The notes under the pieces are model-generated. The model had not been told where the DNA came from, made no database searches, and worked only from the letters and a program-made list of their open reading frames with translations. DNA of 64,000 nucleotides from Archangium gephyra. Its GTDB lineage: Bacteria; Myxococcota; Myxococcia; Myxococcales; Myxococcaceae. Position 1 is the stretch's first letter. Every line of letters begins with the position of its first letter. The DNA lies in NCBI GenBank assembly GCA_003243425.1, contig QFQP01000003.1:124001-188000 (forward strand). Reading direction: 5' to 3'. Both the position numbers and the translations under genes were made by a program. Positions 23,345 to 32,531 of the stretch are shown here, one piece after another.

Positions 23345-25864
23345 CTACCGCCTCGCGCGCGCGTCGAGCACCTGCCGGGAGAACGTCGTGAACGCGCCCT
23401 GCAGCGAGGCGAGCTCCGCGGCGAGGGTGTCGAGCGCCTGCGGTCGCGAGGTCGAGCCGGCGCCGAGCCGGTGAATGGCGCCTTCCAGACGCACCAGCTC
23501 GCCCTCACGCGTGACCAGCAGTGGAAAGCGGCTCTTCACGAGCGCGTCGAACATCTTCGGCGCGTCGGTGCCCGCCTTGCCCGCCCCTCCGAGCGCGGCG
23601 TCGAGTTGTTTCCACCACGCGCCCAGGTAACGAACCCGCAGCGCGGCGGAGTGCAGCTCGGCGGTGGCGACCAGCGATCGAATCTCGGCCGGCAGTGGCG
23701 GCACCGCGAGGCGCGAGAGCAGCCCGTCGAGCGCGGTCAGCGCCGCGAGTTCGCCTTCGACTTCGTGGGCGGCGAGGTGCTGTCGGTAATACGTGTACGC
23801 CTCGCCGGTGAGCACCTTCGCGGCGTCGGGAGCAGTGGCCTTGAGGGTACCGAGGCCCTCGGCGTAGCCGCGAACACGACGCTCGAGATCGTCGCGCACG
23901 GCGCGCAGCGCGACCTCGACAGCGGCGCCTTCTCGGCTGAGGTTGTCGACGACCGCCTGCACGAGGCGGTGAAGGTCGTTGAGCCGCTGAAACGGCTGCA
24001 CCGCGACCATGTCGCGCGCGTAGGCCTCGGCGATGGGTGCCAACAGCTGCGCACGAACGCCGCGCGTCGACGGCGCGAGCACCACGAGCAGGTTCTCGAG
24101 CTCGCGCAGGCGGCGGCTCTCGACGCCGAGCAACTCGAGCGACTCCAACTTTCTGGCGGCGGGAGTGAACCCGGAGACCGCCCGGCGACACAGCGCGAGG
24201 CCGGTGCGCTCACGAACCGCGGCGATGTGCTCGCGCAGCGTCGTGCCGACCTCGGGAAGAATGACGCTGAGCACCTGAGCCAGCTCGGCGGTGCGTTCGA
24301 GCTCGTCGGTGAGCGTCTGCGCGAGGCCGGCGATGGTCTCGACGCGCATCACGTCGTCGAACTCGGTGCCTTCGGCCTGGAGCGCGACCATCGCCGCGGT
24401 CTGACGACAGAACTCGGCGACCTCGCGGGCGAGCTCGGGCAGACGCTCCTGCAGTTCGGGAACGCGGCGCGCGAGCTCGAGCACATCGCCGAAGCTCCCG
24501 AGCAACGCGACGCCACCGCGACCTTCACCCTGCCCCGACATGCCGCGACCGACGCGCAGTGAAAGCGCCTGCAACAACGCTTCGGCGGCCTTGAGCAGCA
24601 GCTTGCGGTTCTCGAGGTGGCGCGGGCCGGGCACCAGCTTGTTGCGCAGCGAGACGGCCGCGGTGCTGGCGACGGCCGCGCTCCAGTTTCGTGTCTGCCC
24701 TTCGGCGGTCTGCAGCTCCTCCTGCGGGTGGAGATCGGCGATCTCGCGCTCGAGCGACTGCTGCAGCGTCGGAGAGAGCCTCGCGAAGGCCTGCGTGAAG
24801 GCGCGGTGTTCCACCCGAATGATGTCGAGCTGCGCGCGCTCACGCGGGTCCGCGGCGCCCTTGAGCAACGCTTCGAGATCGCCTTCGGTGGGACCGCCGA
24901 GCAGGAAGAAGTGCCGCAACATCTCGAGATCGGCCGGCTCGGCGACGAGTCGGCGCTCGGGGCGGCGGTACAGACGATCGCGCACCACGCCGGCTTTGAG
25001 CGCCCACAGCGCCTTCACCATGGAGCGCTGCGAGAAGTACTTCGTGGGCACGTAGTCAGGCAGCTTGCTGACCTGCGCGAGCAGCTCGCGCTCGAGCGTG
25101 TCGGCGAGCTCTTCGATGCCTTCGGCGACCACGCCCGGAACTTCGACGGCGTCGACGGCGGCCTGCAGCACGTCGAGCTGCTGCAAGGTGAGCCGCGCCT
25201 GCAGCGAGAGCCGCTGGCCGGTCTGCGCGCGCGACAACATCTGCCCGCGGCTGGCGCGGCGCGCGAAGCCCTTGGGCGCGAAGCAGATGAACGAGATCCG
25301 ATCGGCGAAGGCCTGCAGCGTCTCGGGCGAACGCTGGAGCACCTCGGACAGGTAGCGGTTGGAGGTCATCACCGCGCATTCGCAACGACCGGGCGTGACC
25401 TTGCGGCCGTGCTTGAGCTCGCGTTCGTGCAGCACGTTGAGAATCGACCGCAGCAGCATGTCGCGGCCGTCGAACACCTCGTCGAGGAACGCGTGCACCG
25501 CGCCCAACATGCCCTCTTCGGTGAGGTACTCGGTGCGCCCGGTCTCGGTGAGCACCTTGAAGTCCACCGGGCCGATGAGGTCGGTCTGCACGGTGTTCTC
25601 GGCGAGCTGCTTGCTGAAGAGCGACGGCCGGCCCGACTGTTCGTCGACGATGCGGCCGAGCACCGAAGCGGCGATGGCGCTCTTCGCGGTACCCGGCGGG
25701 CCGATCACCAGCACATGTTCGCGGCACAGCAACGCGAGCTCGAGCTGGGTGAAGAGCGTGTCGCGCTCGACGAAGGCTTCACGGAGCTCGCCGAAGAAGG
25801 CGCGAAAGGCTGCCGCTGATTCGGTGAAACGCGCGTCGTCCGACCAATGGCTCGGTGCATTCAC
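23345..25864 (-). CDS. MoxR/RavA-like AAA+ ATPase with long C-terminal coiled coil
   Basis: This is an 839-residue protein from the GTG at 25864. The N-terminal ATPase core (about 25-340) has Walker A GPPGTAKS (55-62), Walker B HAFLDEVFDG, the sensor VMTSNRYL and an arginine-rich lid, all of MoxR/RavA type. From about 345 to the end it is mostly helical with long Glu/Arg/Leu runs, well beyond the roughly 500 residues of RavA. MoxR ATPases assemble or remodel protein complexes, usually with a VWA partner, here the next gene. The frame upstream of 25864 overlaps the divergent CPBP gene and is rejected. Confidence 0.75.
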   Translation of the reverse strand: MNAPSHWSDDARFTESAAAFRAFFGELREAFVERDTLFTQLELALLCREHVLVIGPPGTAKSAIAASVLGRIVDEQSGRPSLFSKQLAENTVQTDLIGPVDFKVLTETGRTEYLTEEGMLGAVHAFLDEVFDGRDMLLRSILNVLHERELKHGRKVTPGRCECAVMTSNRYLSEVLQRSPETLQAFADRISFICFAPKGFARRASRGQMLSRAQTGQRLSLQARLTLQQLDVLQAAVDAVEVPGVVAEGIEELADTLERELLAQVSKLPDYVPTKYFSQRSMVKALWALKAGVVRDRLYRRPERRLVAEPADLEMLRHFFLLGGPTEGDLEALLKGAADPRERAQLDIIRVEHRAFTQAFARLSPTLQQSLEREIADLHPQEELQTAEGQTRNWSAAVASTAAVSLRNKLVPGPRHLENRKLLLKAAEALLQALSLRVGRGMSGQGEGRGGVALLGSFGDVLELARRVPELQERLPELAREVAEFCRQTAAMVALQAEGTEFDDVMRVETIAGLAQTLTDELERTAELAQVLSVILPEVGTTLREHIAAVRERTGLALCRRAVSGFTPAARKLESLELLGVESRRLRELENLLVVLAPSTRGVRAQLLAPIAEAYARDMVAVQPFQRLNDLHRLVQAVVDNLSREGAAVEVALRAVRDDLERRVRGYAEGLGTLKATAPDAAKVLTGEAYTYYRQHLAAHEVEGELAALTALDGLLSRLAVPPLPAEIRSLVATAELHSAALRVRYLGAWWKQLDAALGGAGKAGTDAPKMFDALVKSRFPLLVTREGELVRLEGAIHRLGAGSTSRPQALDTLAAELASLQGAFTTFSRQVLDARARR

Positions 25865-25928
25865 AAGGCGCTGAGTATAACGACCGCTCACCGCGAGCCG
25901 TCCCGTGATCGAGCAGCCTTCCCCGCCC

Positions 25929-26924
25929 ATGCCGTCAGCCCGCTTCTTCGCGGTCTGGACCGTGTTCACGCTGGGCACCTACCTGGCGGTGGGCAGCATC
26001 GCGCAGCTCTCGCACCTGGCGTGGGGCCTGTGGGCTTCGCAGATCGTGATCAACGCCGGCCTCGCCACCATCGGCTGGCAGCTCAACGGTCTGTCGGCGT
26101 CGTCGGCGTTCGGGCTCAAGCGCTTCGAAGGCCGCAGCTTCGGGCTGGGGCTGGCATTTGGCGCGGTGAACTACTTCGCCTGGGTGTTGCCGTTGACGGC
26201 GATCGCCGAGGCGGTATTTCCCGCGTCATGGCTCGCGCGGTTCGACAGCGCGCAGCTCTACGACAGGCACAGCACCATCGAGGTCGGCCTCGCGATGGGC
26301 GCGGCGCTGCTCGCTTCACCGGTGTGCGAAGAGCTGGTCTTCCGCGGCTTCATTCAACGAGCTTTCCGCGACGCGCCTCGCGGCATCGTGATGACGGCGT
26401 TGATCTTCAGCGCGTTTCACTTCAACCCGGTGAACTTCATCGCGCTGTTCCAACTCGGCGTGGTGTTCGGGTTGCTGGCCTGGCGCGGCGGTTCGGTGTG
26501 GCCGGCCATCGGTGCGCACATCGCCAGCAATACGGTTTCGACAGCCCTGTTCTTCGCCACCACGAAGGGCGCAGAAGTGGCCTGGTGGGTTCCGGTGCTG
26601 CTCTTCATCGTCGGCAACGTCACGCTGGTCGGGCTCGTGAAGTTCGCGAGCGGCCGCCTGCGGGTTCATGAGCCCACGCAGCTGGTGGCCATCGACCGCC
26701 GGGAGCCGGTGCGCTGGTTCGCGCCGTGGGTGGTGGGTGGGCTCGCGTCACTCGTGGTGCTGTTGCTGGTCGACTGGCGCGGCGTGGCGCTCAACTGGAT
26801 CGATGCGCGCAAGCTGCCGAGTGAAGCGACGCGCAACCAGGTGAAGGAGAAGCGGCGCGAAGCGCGCGCCGGTGAGCTCACCTTCGACGAATACGAAGCG
26901 CTGCTCGATCAGACGAAGCGGTAG
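25929..26924 (+). CDS. CPBP-family intramembrane metalloprotease
   Basis: This is a 331-residue multi-pass protein. The CPBP (Abi) protease motifs are in order: EELVFRG (motif 1, EExxxR), FSAFHFNP (motif 2, FxxxH) and HIASNT (motif 3). Family members process prenylated or other membrane substrates. A GTG at 25905 would add eight residues; the ATG at 25929 is preferred because it leads straight into the first membrane helix. A soluble Lys/Glu tail follows the last helix. The 3' end overlaps the convergent small gene by 16 bp. Confidence 0.85.
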   Translation: MPSARFFAVWTVFTLGTYLAVGSIAQLSHLAWGLWASQIVINAGLATIGWQLNGLSASSAFGLKRFEGRSFGLGLAFGAVNYFAWVLPLTAIAEAVFPASWLARFDSAQLYDRHSTIEVGLAMGAALLASPVCEELVFRGFIQRAFRDAPRGIVMTALIFSAFHFNPVNFIALFQLGVVFGLLAWRGGSVWPAIGAHIASNTVSTALFFATTKGAEVAWWVPVLLFIVGNVTLVGLVKFASGRLRVHEPTQLVAIDRREPVRWFAPWVVGGLASLVVLLLVDWRGVALNWIDARKLPSEATRNQVKEKRREARAGELTFDEYEALLDQTKR

Positions 26925-27124
26925 CTCGACACCACGAAGCGTGGGCCGACCATCGCGAAGTTGAGCGTCTCCTCGTCGACGTCGCCTTCGGCTTCGATGC
27001 GCGCCCCGCTCTTCTTGATCTTCCGGTCTCCGCCGGCGAGCAGGTACGTCTTGCCGTCGTCAGCGTGGAGCACCCACACGCCGCCTTCGAGATCGCGGAA
27101 CTCGACCCTGCCATTGAGCTTCAT
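26909..27124 (-). CDS. Small beta-rich protein of unknown function
   Basis: This 71-residue protein starts MKLNGRVEFRDLEGGVWVL and has the look of a small OB-like or DUF5818-type beta barrel (strands GVWVLHAD, KTYLLAGG, ARIEAEGDV, PRFVVSSYRF). It overlaps the end of the S8 protease gene by four bases (ATGA), so it is probably co-translated with it. A longer frame to 27310 has a composition unlike coding sequence and is rejected. Confidence 0.6.
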   Translation of the reverse strand: MKLNGRVEFRDLEGGVWVLHADDGKTYLLAGGDRKIKKSGARIEAEGDVDEETLNFAMVGPRFVVSSYRFV

Positions 27125-28998
27125 GACGCCTTCTTGAGCATCGCGCGGGCGATGAAGAGACAGATGATGCCGTTGAGCGCGAGCCACGGAATCGCGAGGA
27201 AGGTGAAGGGCAACCACGCGAGCGCAGGTGCGTGAGACCACAGCGCGTACCCGAGGATCGCCGCGAAGCCGATGGCGAGGCCGCCCACCACCGGGCGCAG
27301 GCCCTTCCACTTCACCGCGAACAGCCCGAGCACGCCGGGCAGCAGCGCCGAATAGACGAGCGGGTTCGCCGTGGCGCCCCGGCCAAAGATGATGCGATTG
27401 AGCCAGTCGGGCAGAGGCAAGGTGATGGCGGCGGTCACCGCATTGGGGTCGGCGAACTTCTGCACGAAGAACGCGCCGACCGTGGCGAGCAGCATCGGCA
27501 CCAGGAAGCCCGGCGTGACCAGCACGTTCAAGAAGCCCGGGCGCTCCTTGCGGCCCAGCGTCAGCAGCACGAACGCGAGGAACGCCGCGGCCCAGGCGAA
27601 CACCGTCCAGTTGGTGGCGCGGTACGAATAGACGCTCACGTCGTTCACCGCGGGCCGCTCGATCGCCAGCTGCGCTTCTGGAGGCAGCAGCTCGTTCACG
27701 TCAGCCGCGCGCGCCTTCTTCAGCGCTTTGAGCGCGCCCTCTGCGTCGATGAGACCGTGACCGTATTGATCGCTCCAGCCGCGCGTACCCGCTGCGGGCC
27801 TGGCGCTGATGATGATCGCCTTCTCGACCTGATCAGGGGTCTTCGCGCCGGCGGCGATCAACAACGCAGCGACCCCCGCCACGTGGGGCGTGGCCATCGA
27901 CGTGCCCTGGTACGACGCGTAGACCGCCTGCGAGAGGTCCTGCGGATCGATGGTGTTCTGCACCACGCCGGCCGCTTCACCCTGCGACTTGTTTCCGCCC
28001 GGTGCGGCGATGTCGAGTTCCTTGCCCCAGGAGGAATACGGCGCCTTGAGACCATCGGGGCCGACCGCGGCGACCGCGAACGAGCCCGGGTAGGCCGCCG
28101 GATACTCGACGACGCCACGACCGCCATTGCCGGCCGCGCAGACCACCACGACGCCCTTCGCGCGCGCGTACGTGACGGCGTTCTCCATCACCGCCGAGCG
28201 GCCCCCACCACCGAGCGACATGTTGATGACCTGCGCGCCATTGTCGGCAGCCCAGCGAATCGCGTCGGCGATGTCGGCCGTGTTGCCGCTGCCGAAGTGG
28301 TCGAGCACCTTCACCGGCATCAGCGTCGCTTCGAACGCCACACCGGCCACGCCTTCGCCATTGTTGGTGGCCTGCGCGATGGTGCCAGCGACGTGGGTGC
28401 CGTGACCGTGATCATCGTTGGCGTGCGCGTCGTCGTTCACGAAGTCCCAACCACTCTTGAACTTCTGCGAGCCGAGATCGGGCACCTGCACGAAGTCGTC
28501 GTGGTTCTCCCAGGCGATGCCGGTGTCGAGCACGGCGACGACCACGCCCTTGCCGCGCGAGATCTCCCAGGCCTTCTCCATGTTGATCAGCTTCAGGTTC
28601 CACTGCGCCGGGTACATGGGGTCGTTGGGCACGAAGCTCGACTTCACCTCCATGAGCGGCTCGGCGGCTTCGACCTTCGGGTTCGCGCGAATCTTCGTCA
28701 GCAGCTCGTCGAGATCGCCTTCGTACGCGCCGACGGTGATCGCCGACTGGGGACCCTCCTCCTGAGAGTTGAACTCCAGGTCGATGCCCCAGTCGGTCTC
28801 GATGGCGTCGAACTCGGCCTTGGTGGTGCCATCGACGAAGTCGACGACGATGCGCCCGGGGACGCGCGCCGCGGGATCATCGGGAAGGTCGGCCATCACG
28901 TACGAAGGTCGGGAAAGATCGACCTCTCGATCTTTCGCTGCGTCACGCGCGCACGCCGCCAGGGTCACCGCCAACGTCGCAATCAGGAGCTTTCGCAT
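27121..28998 (-). CDS. Lipoprotein subtilisin-like (S8) protease with membrane-spanning C-terminus
   Basis: This is a 625-residue protease from the ATG at 28998. The signal peptide MRKLLIATLAVTLAAC has a lipobox cysteine at 16. A propeptide-like region (about 45-125) precedes the catalytic domain, with Asp158 (VLDTG), His199 (GHGTHVAG), the oxyanion Asn291 (AAGNGG) and Ser367 (GTSMATPHVAG). From about residue 470 to the end are several hydrophobic segments, so the enzyme is anchored at both ends and faces the outside of the cytoplasmic membrane or the periplasm. Most S8 enzymes are soluble, so this layout is less common. The 71-residue gene downstream overlaps it. Confidence 0.88.
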   Translation of the reverse strand: MRKLLIATLAVTLAACARDAAKDREVDLSRPSYVMADLPDDPAARVPGRIVVDFVDGTTKAEFDAIETDWGIDLEFNSQEEGPQSAITVGAYEGDLDELLTKIRANPKVEAAEPLMEVKSSFVPNDPMYPAQWNLKLINMEKAWEISRGKGVVVAVLDTGIAWENHDDFVQVPDLGSQKFKSGWDFVNDDAHANDDHGHGTHVAGTIAQATNNGEGVAGVAFEATLMPVKVLDHFGSGNTADIADAIRWAADNGAQVINMSLGGGGRSAVMENAVTYARAKGVVVVCAAGNGGRGVVEYPAAYPGSFAVAAVGPDGLKAPYSSWGKELDIAAPGGNKSQGEAAGVVQNTIDPQDLSQAVYASYQGTSMATPHVAGVAALLIAAGAKTPDQVEKAIIISARPAAGTRGWSDQYGHGLIDAEGALKALKKARAADVNELLPPEAQLAIERPAVNDVSVYSYRATNWTVFAWAAAFLAFVLLTLGRKERPGFLNVLVTPGFLVPMLLATVGAFFVQKFADPNAVTAAITLPLPDWLNRIIFGRGATANPLVYSALLPGVLGLFAVKWKGLRPVVGGLAIGFAAILGYALWSHAPALAWLPFTFLAIPWLALNGIICLFIARAMLKKAS

Positions 28999-29097
28999 AG
29001 GGCCTCGGTAAGACCTACGAACGACTGAGCAGAACGATTGGATCTGTTCACAAGTTCCCGCGCACAAACCGCGAAGAACCCTGAAAGTTCGTGAAGT

Positions 29098-29742
29098 TCA
29101 GCGCAGCGCCGCCCGGCCGACCAGGGAGGCCGCCGCCTTCCCTACCATCGGCAGGTTGCGCTGGTAGGTACGAGAAGCGCCCGGAATCACGGTAAAATCA
29201 CCGCCGAGCCGTTCAATCACAGCGGCCCAGCGCCCGCGCTCCTGCGAGCGATCTTCTTCGGCGACCACCACGGCGAACGGCCAGTCGACGCTGGCGCGAT
29301 GCTCGAAATCAGCCGGCCGCACGAGGGACGGGTTGATGAACACGAGGCCCGCCAGCGGCACCGAATCGGCCAGGCGCAAGGCGACCGCGTCAGAAGCGCC
29401 GATGGTGGCGATGACCACCGGGGCGCCTTCCGTGTTGTCGGCGGCCAGCTGGTGGGCGGCCCTTGCGTCTTCGAGCCAGTCGTCGGGCCGCTTCGACGGC
29501 GTGCCCTGACTGCCGCCCACGCCGCGGTAATTGAAACGGAGCGTGGGGTGACCTGTGCGGGAGATGGCGAAGGCCAGCTCGGCGCCGACCACGTGATCCA
29601 TCCCGCTGCCTTCGAGGGGAGGCGGCGGCAGCACCAGCAGACCCGGCCGTTTCTCGCCGCGGTGAGAGACGCCCTCGAGCACCAGCCCACCCTCGAGCGG
29701 AATGAGCGTCGGTCTCTCGAGGAACTGGCCTTTGAACACCAT
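29098..29742 (-). CDS. Alpha/beta hydrolase-fold protein
   Basis: This 214-residue protein has the alpha/beta-hydrolase order: a strand LLVLPPPPLEGSGMDH, the LRFNYRGVGGSQG block, a nucleophile elbow IGASDAVAL (Ser in a GxSxA context rather than GxSxG), and a late acidic strand FAVVVAEED. It resembles small KANL3/YpfH-like esterases. The ATG at 29742 (MVFKGQFLERP) is preferred to one six codons upstream because that longer start lies in the terminator's T run. Confidence 0.7.
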   Translation of the reverse strand: MVFKGQFLERPTLIPLEGGLVLEGVSHRGEKRPGLLVLPPPPLEGSGMDHVVGAELAFAISRTGHPTLRFNYRGVGGSQGTPSKRPDDWLEDARAAHQLAADNTEGAPVVIATIGASDAVALRLADSVPLAGLVFINPSLVRPADFEHRASVDWPFAVVVAEEDRSQERGRWAAVIERLGGDFTVIPGASRTYQRNLPMVGKAAASLVGRAALR

Positions 29743-29761
29743 GCAGAGCCCGCAAAACAAA

Positions 29762-29792
29762 ACGGGAGCCCCGCTTCAAGCGAGACTCCCGT
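29762..29792 (-). terminator. Intrinsic terminator of the lipoprotein gene
   Basis: ACGGGAG (29762-29768) pairs with CTCCCGT (29786-29792), with an inner CGCTT/AAGCG stem. Read on the minus strand it lies 20 bp after the lipoprotein stop and is followed by GTTTTGTTTTG, a near-continuous T run. This is a good rho-independent terminator for the gene at 29813-30406. Confidence 0.85.
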
Positions 29793-29812
29793 CGGTTCAG
29801 CCGCGCAGCGGA

Positions 29813-30406
29813 TTACTGCGGGTTGTTGTTGTACGCGGTGATGTGGTCCGCGTCGATCTTGCGAGCGACGAAGTTGATCGTGGCCGAGCACGACGCGGCG
29901 TCAGGCTCGACGGCCGGCGACGGGCAGGTCTGGCGGTTGTTGATGCACGCGAACTGCGAGTTCAGCGCGATCGTGCCCTTCGGCGAGAACGAGTAGTCGT
30001 CGAACTTGACGGTGATCTGCGTCTGGCGCGCGTAGGTGAACGAGTCAGCCTGCGGATCCTGAACCGAGCGGAGCGCCGAGAACGACTTCTCGGTGCCTTC
30101 GATGAGGTCCGTCACGCGGATCTCAGGCGACGCGCCGAGCTTGTACGTGGTCGTGCCGATGTCGAGGTACTCGGTCTGGTCGACGCCGCCCCAGATCACC
30201 CACTCGCTCTCCGTGCGGTAGTTCTGCTCGGTGCGGTTGCCCTGACCTGCGGGGAGGTTGTTGTTCACGAAACAGCTGGGGTTCGAGATCGTGCGGATCA
30301 GGGTCTCGTCGATCGCGACACGGTACATACGGGGCTGGCCGTTGTTGCAACCGGCAAGAGCGAACAGCGAGAGCGCGGCGAAGACGACAAGCTTCATGGA
30401 ACGCAT
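29813..30406 (-). CDS. Lipoprotein of unknown function
   Basis: This 197-residue lipoprotein starts MRSMKLVVFAALSLFALAGC; the lipobox is LAGC. The start has an AGGGA Shine-Dalgarno six bases upstream, and an alternative Met is three codons later. The mature protein is beta-rich (YRVAIDETLI, DQTEYLDIGTTTYKL, SFTYARQTQITVKFDDYSF), and its C-terminal half has four cysteines that could form two disulfides. The gene ends in a strong terminator, so it is monocistronic. No family is recognised. Confidence 0.75.
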   Translation of the reverse strand: MRSMKLVVFAALSLFALAGCNNGQPRMYRVAIDETLIRTISNPSCFVNNNLPAGQGNRTEQNYRTESEWVIWGGVDQTEYLDIGTTTYKLGASPEIRVTDLIEGTEKSFSALRSVQDPQADSFTYARQTQITVKFDDYSFSPKGTIALNSQFACINNRQTCPSPAVEPDAASCSATINFVARKIDADHITAYNNNPQ

Positions 30407-30528
30407 TTATTTCCCTTTGTTGTTTACGGCCTGGTGAGGAGGCCGGCGCCGTTTGGCGTACAGATTGGTTGAAGTCAACGAGTTCGGAACCTGAGACACG
30501 CGACCCGAACCCGCTGTGCAAAACGGCT

Positions 30529-31728
30529 TCAGACGGCGCGAAGGACGAAAAACTTCAAATATCTACCTTCGCGGAATTGCAGCCGAATGGGGTGATCGGG
30601 CGGCTGGTAGCGCTCTTCGACCATCGCCAGTTCGACATCGGCGTTGTACGCGCCCTCCTTCACCGCGTCGAAGAAGGCCTCGCTGCTGACACGTGCCGAA
30701 CACGAGGCGGTGCAGAGAATGCCGCCGGGCTTGAGCACCGCGAGCGCCTGCCGATTGAGCGACGCGTAGCCGGCAATGGCACCTTCGACGGCCTTCTGAC
30801 TCTTCGCGAACGCGGGCGGGTCGAGGACGATGAGGTCGAACTTGCGGCCCTCCTTCTTGAACGAGTCGAGGAGATCGAACGCGTCGGCTGCGAGGAAGTC
30901 GTGCTGGCTGGCGTTGAGGCCGTTGATGGTGAAGTTCTCGCGCGCCAGCGCAATGGCGTCGGCGTCTTGATCGACCGAGAAGACCGACTTCGCGCCACCG
31001 AGCGCAGCGTTCACCGAGAAGCCGCCCGAAAAGCAGAAGCAGTTGAGCACGTCGAGGCCCTTCGAGATGCGCCTCAGCAGGTACCGGTTCTCGCGCTGGT
31101 CGAGGAAGAAGCCGGTCTTCTGACCTGCGTACACGTCGACGAGGAACTTCGCGTTGCGCTCGAGAATGGTGAGCGGCCGCGGCGCCTCCGGGCCCCACAG
31201 CATGCGACCGTTGCCCTTCTCTTCGTCGACGTCTGAATCGTCGCGGCCCACCTCGTCGCGGCCCACCACGCCCTTCAAGCCCGGCACGGCGCGCGAGAGC
31301 GCCTCGACGATGAGCGGGCGATGCGGCGTGAGGCCCGCCGAGTACAGCTTCATCACCGCCCAGCCGTCGTAGAGGTCGACGATCACGCCGGGCAGCCCGT
31401 CGCCTTCTCCATGAATGAGCCGGAAGGCGTTGGTGCCGTCGAGCGTGATGAGGCTCTGGCGCGACGCGAGCGCGAACTTCACCTTCCGCTCGAAGAACGC
31501 GCCGTCGACGGTCTCGCGCGGGTCGGTGGTGAGCACGCGCACGGCGATGGCCGAGTACGGGTCCCAGTAGCCGCGGCCACAGAAGCGGCCGTCGTCGGTG
31601 AGGTCGACCACGCTGCCGGGCGGAATGCGCGGGGCGTTTTCGATGGCCTTCTTGAAGACCCATGGGTGACCGGCACGAATGTGGCGGCCGAGGCCCGGCT
31701 TCACGGGAACTTTCACGAGGTGGCTCAT
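30529..31728 (-). CDS. RlmI/RlmK-like rRNA methyltransferase
   Basis: This 399-residue protein has an N-terminal PUA-like domain (VKPGLGRHIRAGHPWVFKKAIE), a central domain, and a class I methyltransferase domain with VLNCFCFSGGFSVNAALGGA (SAM motif I), SVDQD (motif II) and LDPPAFAKS (catalytic motif IV). This is the RlmI family, which makes 5-methylcytosine in 23S rRNA. The ATG at 31728 overlaps the upstream HAD gene's stop (ATGA). The frame that continues to 32334 is a shadow. Confidence 0.85.
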   Translation of the reverse strand: MSHLVKVPVKPGLGRHIRAGHPWVFKKAIENAPRIPPGSVVDLTDDGRFCGRGYWDPYSAIAVRVLTTDPRETVDGAFFERKVKFALASRQSLITLDGTNAFRLIHGEGDGLPGVIVDLYDGWAVMKLYSAGLTPHRPLIVEALSRAVPGLKGVVGRDEVGRDDSDVDEEKGNGRMLWGPEAPRPLTILERNAKFLVDVYAGQKTGFFLDQRENRYLLRRISKGLDVLNCFCFSGGFSVNAALGGAKSVFSVDQDADAIALARENFTINGLNASQHDFLAADAFDLLDSFKKEGRKFDLIVLDPPAFAKSQKAVEGAIAGYASLNRQALAVLKPGGILCTASCSARVSSEAFFDAVKEGAYNADVELAMVEERYQPPDHPIRLQFREGRYLKFFVLRAV

Positions 31729-32522
31729 CGCTGCTTCTTTCTGGCGCGCACGATGGCGTCGGCCACTTCGCCGAAGCCTTTGCCTTCCCGAGCGCGCGTC
31801 ACGAACTTCGGGAGTGAGGTGATGGTGTCGAGCACGTCTTTCACGTTGGCCACGCCCACCGACAACGAGAACGCGCGGAACATGGGCGCGTCGTTGAAAG
31901 AGTCGCCGACGTACACGTAGCGCTCGTCGGCCTTGGCGATGGTCTTCTTCCACTCGCTGCGCACGAAGCGCTTCACGGCCTTGAGCTTGTCGAAATCGCC
32001 GAGCCAGCAGTTGACGTGCACCGAGCTGCGCACCGCGGTCACGCCGCGCGTCCGCAGGAAGTTCTCGAGTGCGTCGGCAGCCTGCGAGCCGAGCGAGACG
32101 TCTTCGTTGTAGTCGATGGCGACGTCGACCTCGGTGCCGGCCGAGTCCATCGAGAGCCTGGCCCCGGGCACTTCTTTCATCGCGGCTTCGACGAGCGAGA
32201 GCAGCCGTTTGCGGTGCAGCGCGCGTGACTTCTCGTCCTGGTCGAAGCTCTTTTCGAGCCGACCGTCGCGCCACGCGTAGTGGAGCGCACCGTTTTCCAT
32301 GATCGCGCCGGCCACCGGCCACTGTCGCGCCCACGCTTCACCCCAGGCCGACGGGCGCCCCGAGACGAGCACCACCGGCACGTGAACGGCGTTGAGCCAT
32401 TCGATGGCGCGCAGCGTGGTCGAGGTGAGCTTTCCGTTCGAAGTCAGCGTGCCATCGACGTCGGTGAAGACCGCCTCGACTCGCGAAAGATCGGCCTCGC
32501 GAAGCGGCCTCAAGGTCGACAT
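31725..32522 (-). CDS. HAD-IIB-type phosphatase
   Basis: This 265-residue HAD hydrolase has motif I FTDVDGTLTS (Asp21, Asp23), SGRPSAW after the second strand, a large cap, and the C-terminal motif GDSFNDAPMF. The layout matches Cof/sucrose- or mannosyl-3-phosphoglycerate phosphatase-like enzymes. The substrate is unknown. It is the middle gene of a three-gene run (33632 to 30529). Confidence 0.85.
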   Translation of the reverse strand: MSTLRPLREADLSRVEAVFTDVDGTLTSNGKLTSTTLRAIEWLNAVHVPVVLVSGRPSAWGEAWARQWPVAGAIMENGALHYAWRDGRLEKSFDQDEKSRALHRKRLLSLVEAAMKEVPGARLSMDSAGTEVDVAIDYNEDVSLGSQAADALENFLRTRGVTAVRSSVHVNCWLGDFDKLKAVKRFVRSEWKKTIAKADERYVYVGDSFNDAPMFRAFSLSVGVANVKDVLDTITSLPKFVTRAREGKGFGEVADAIVRARKKQR

Positions 32523-32531
32523 GGCGACCGC

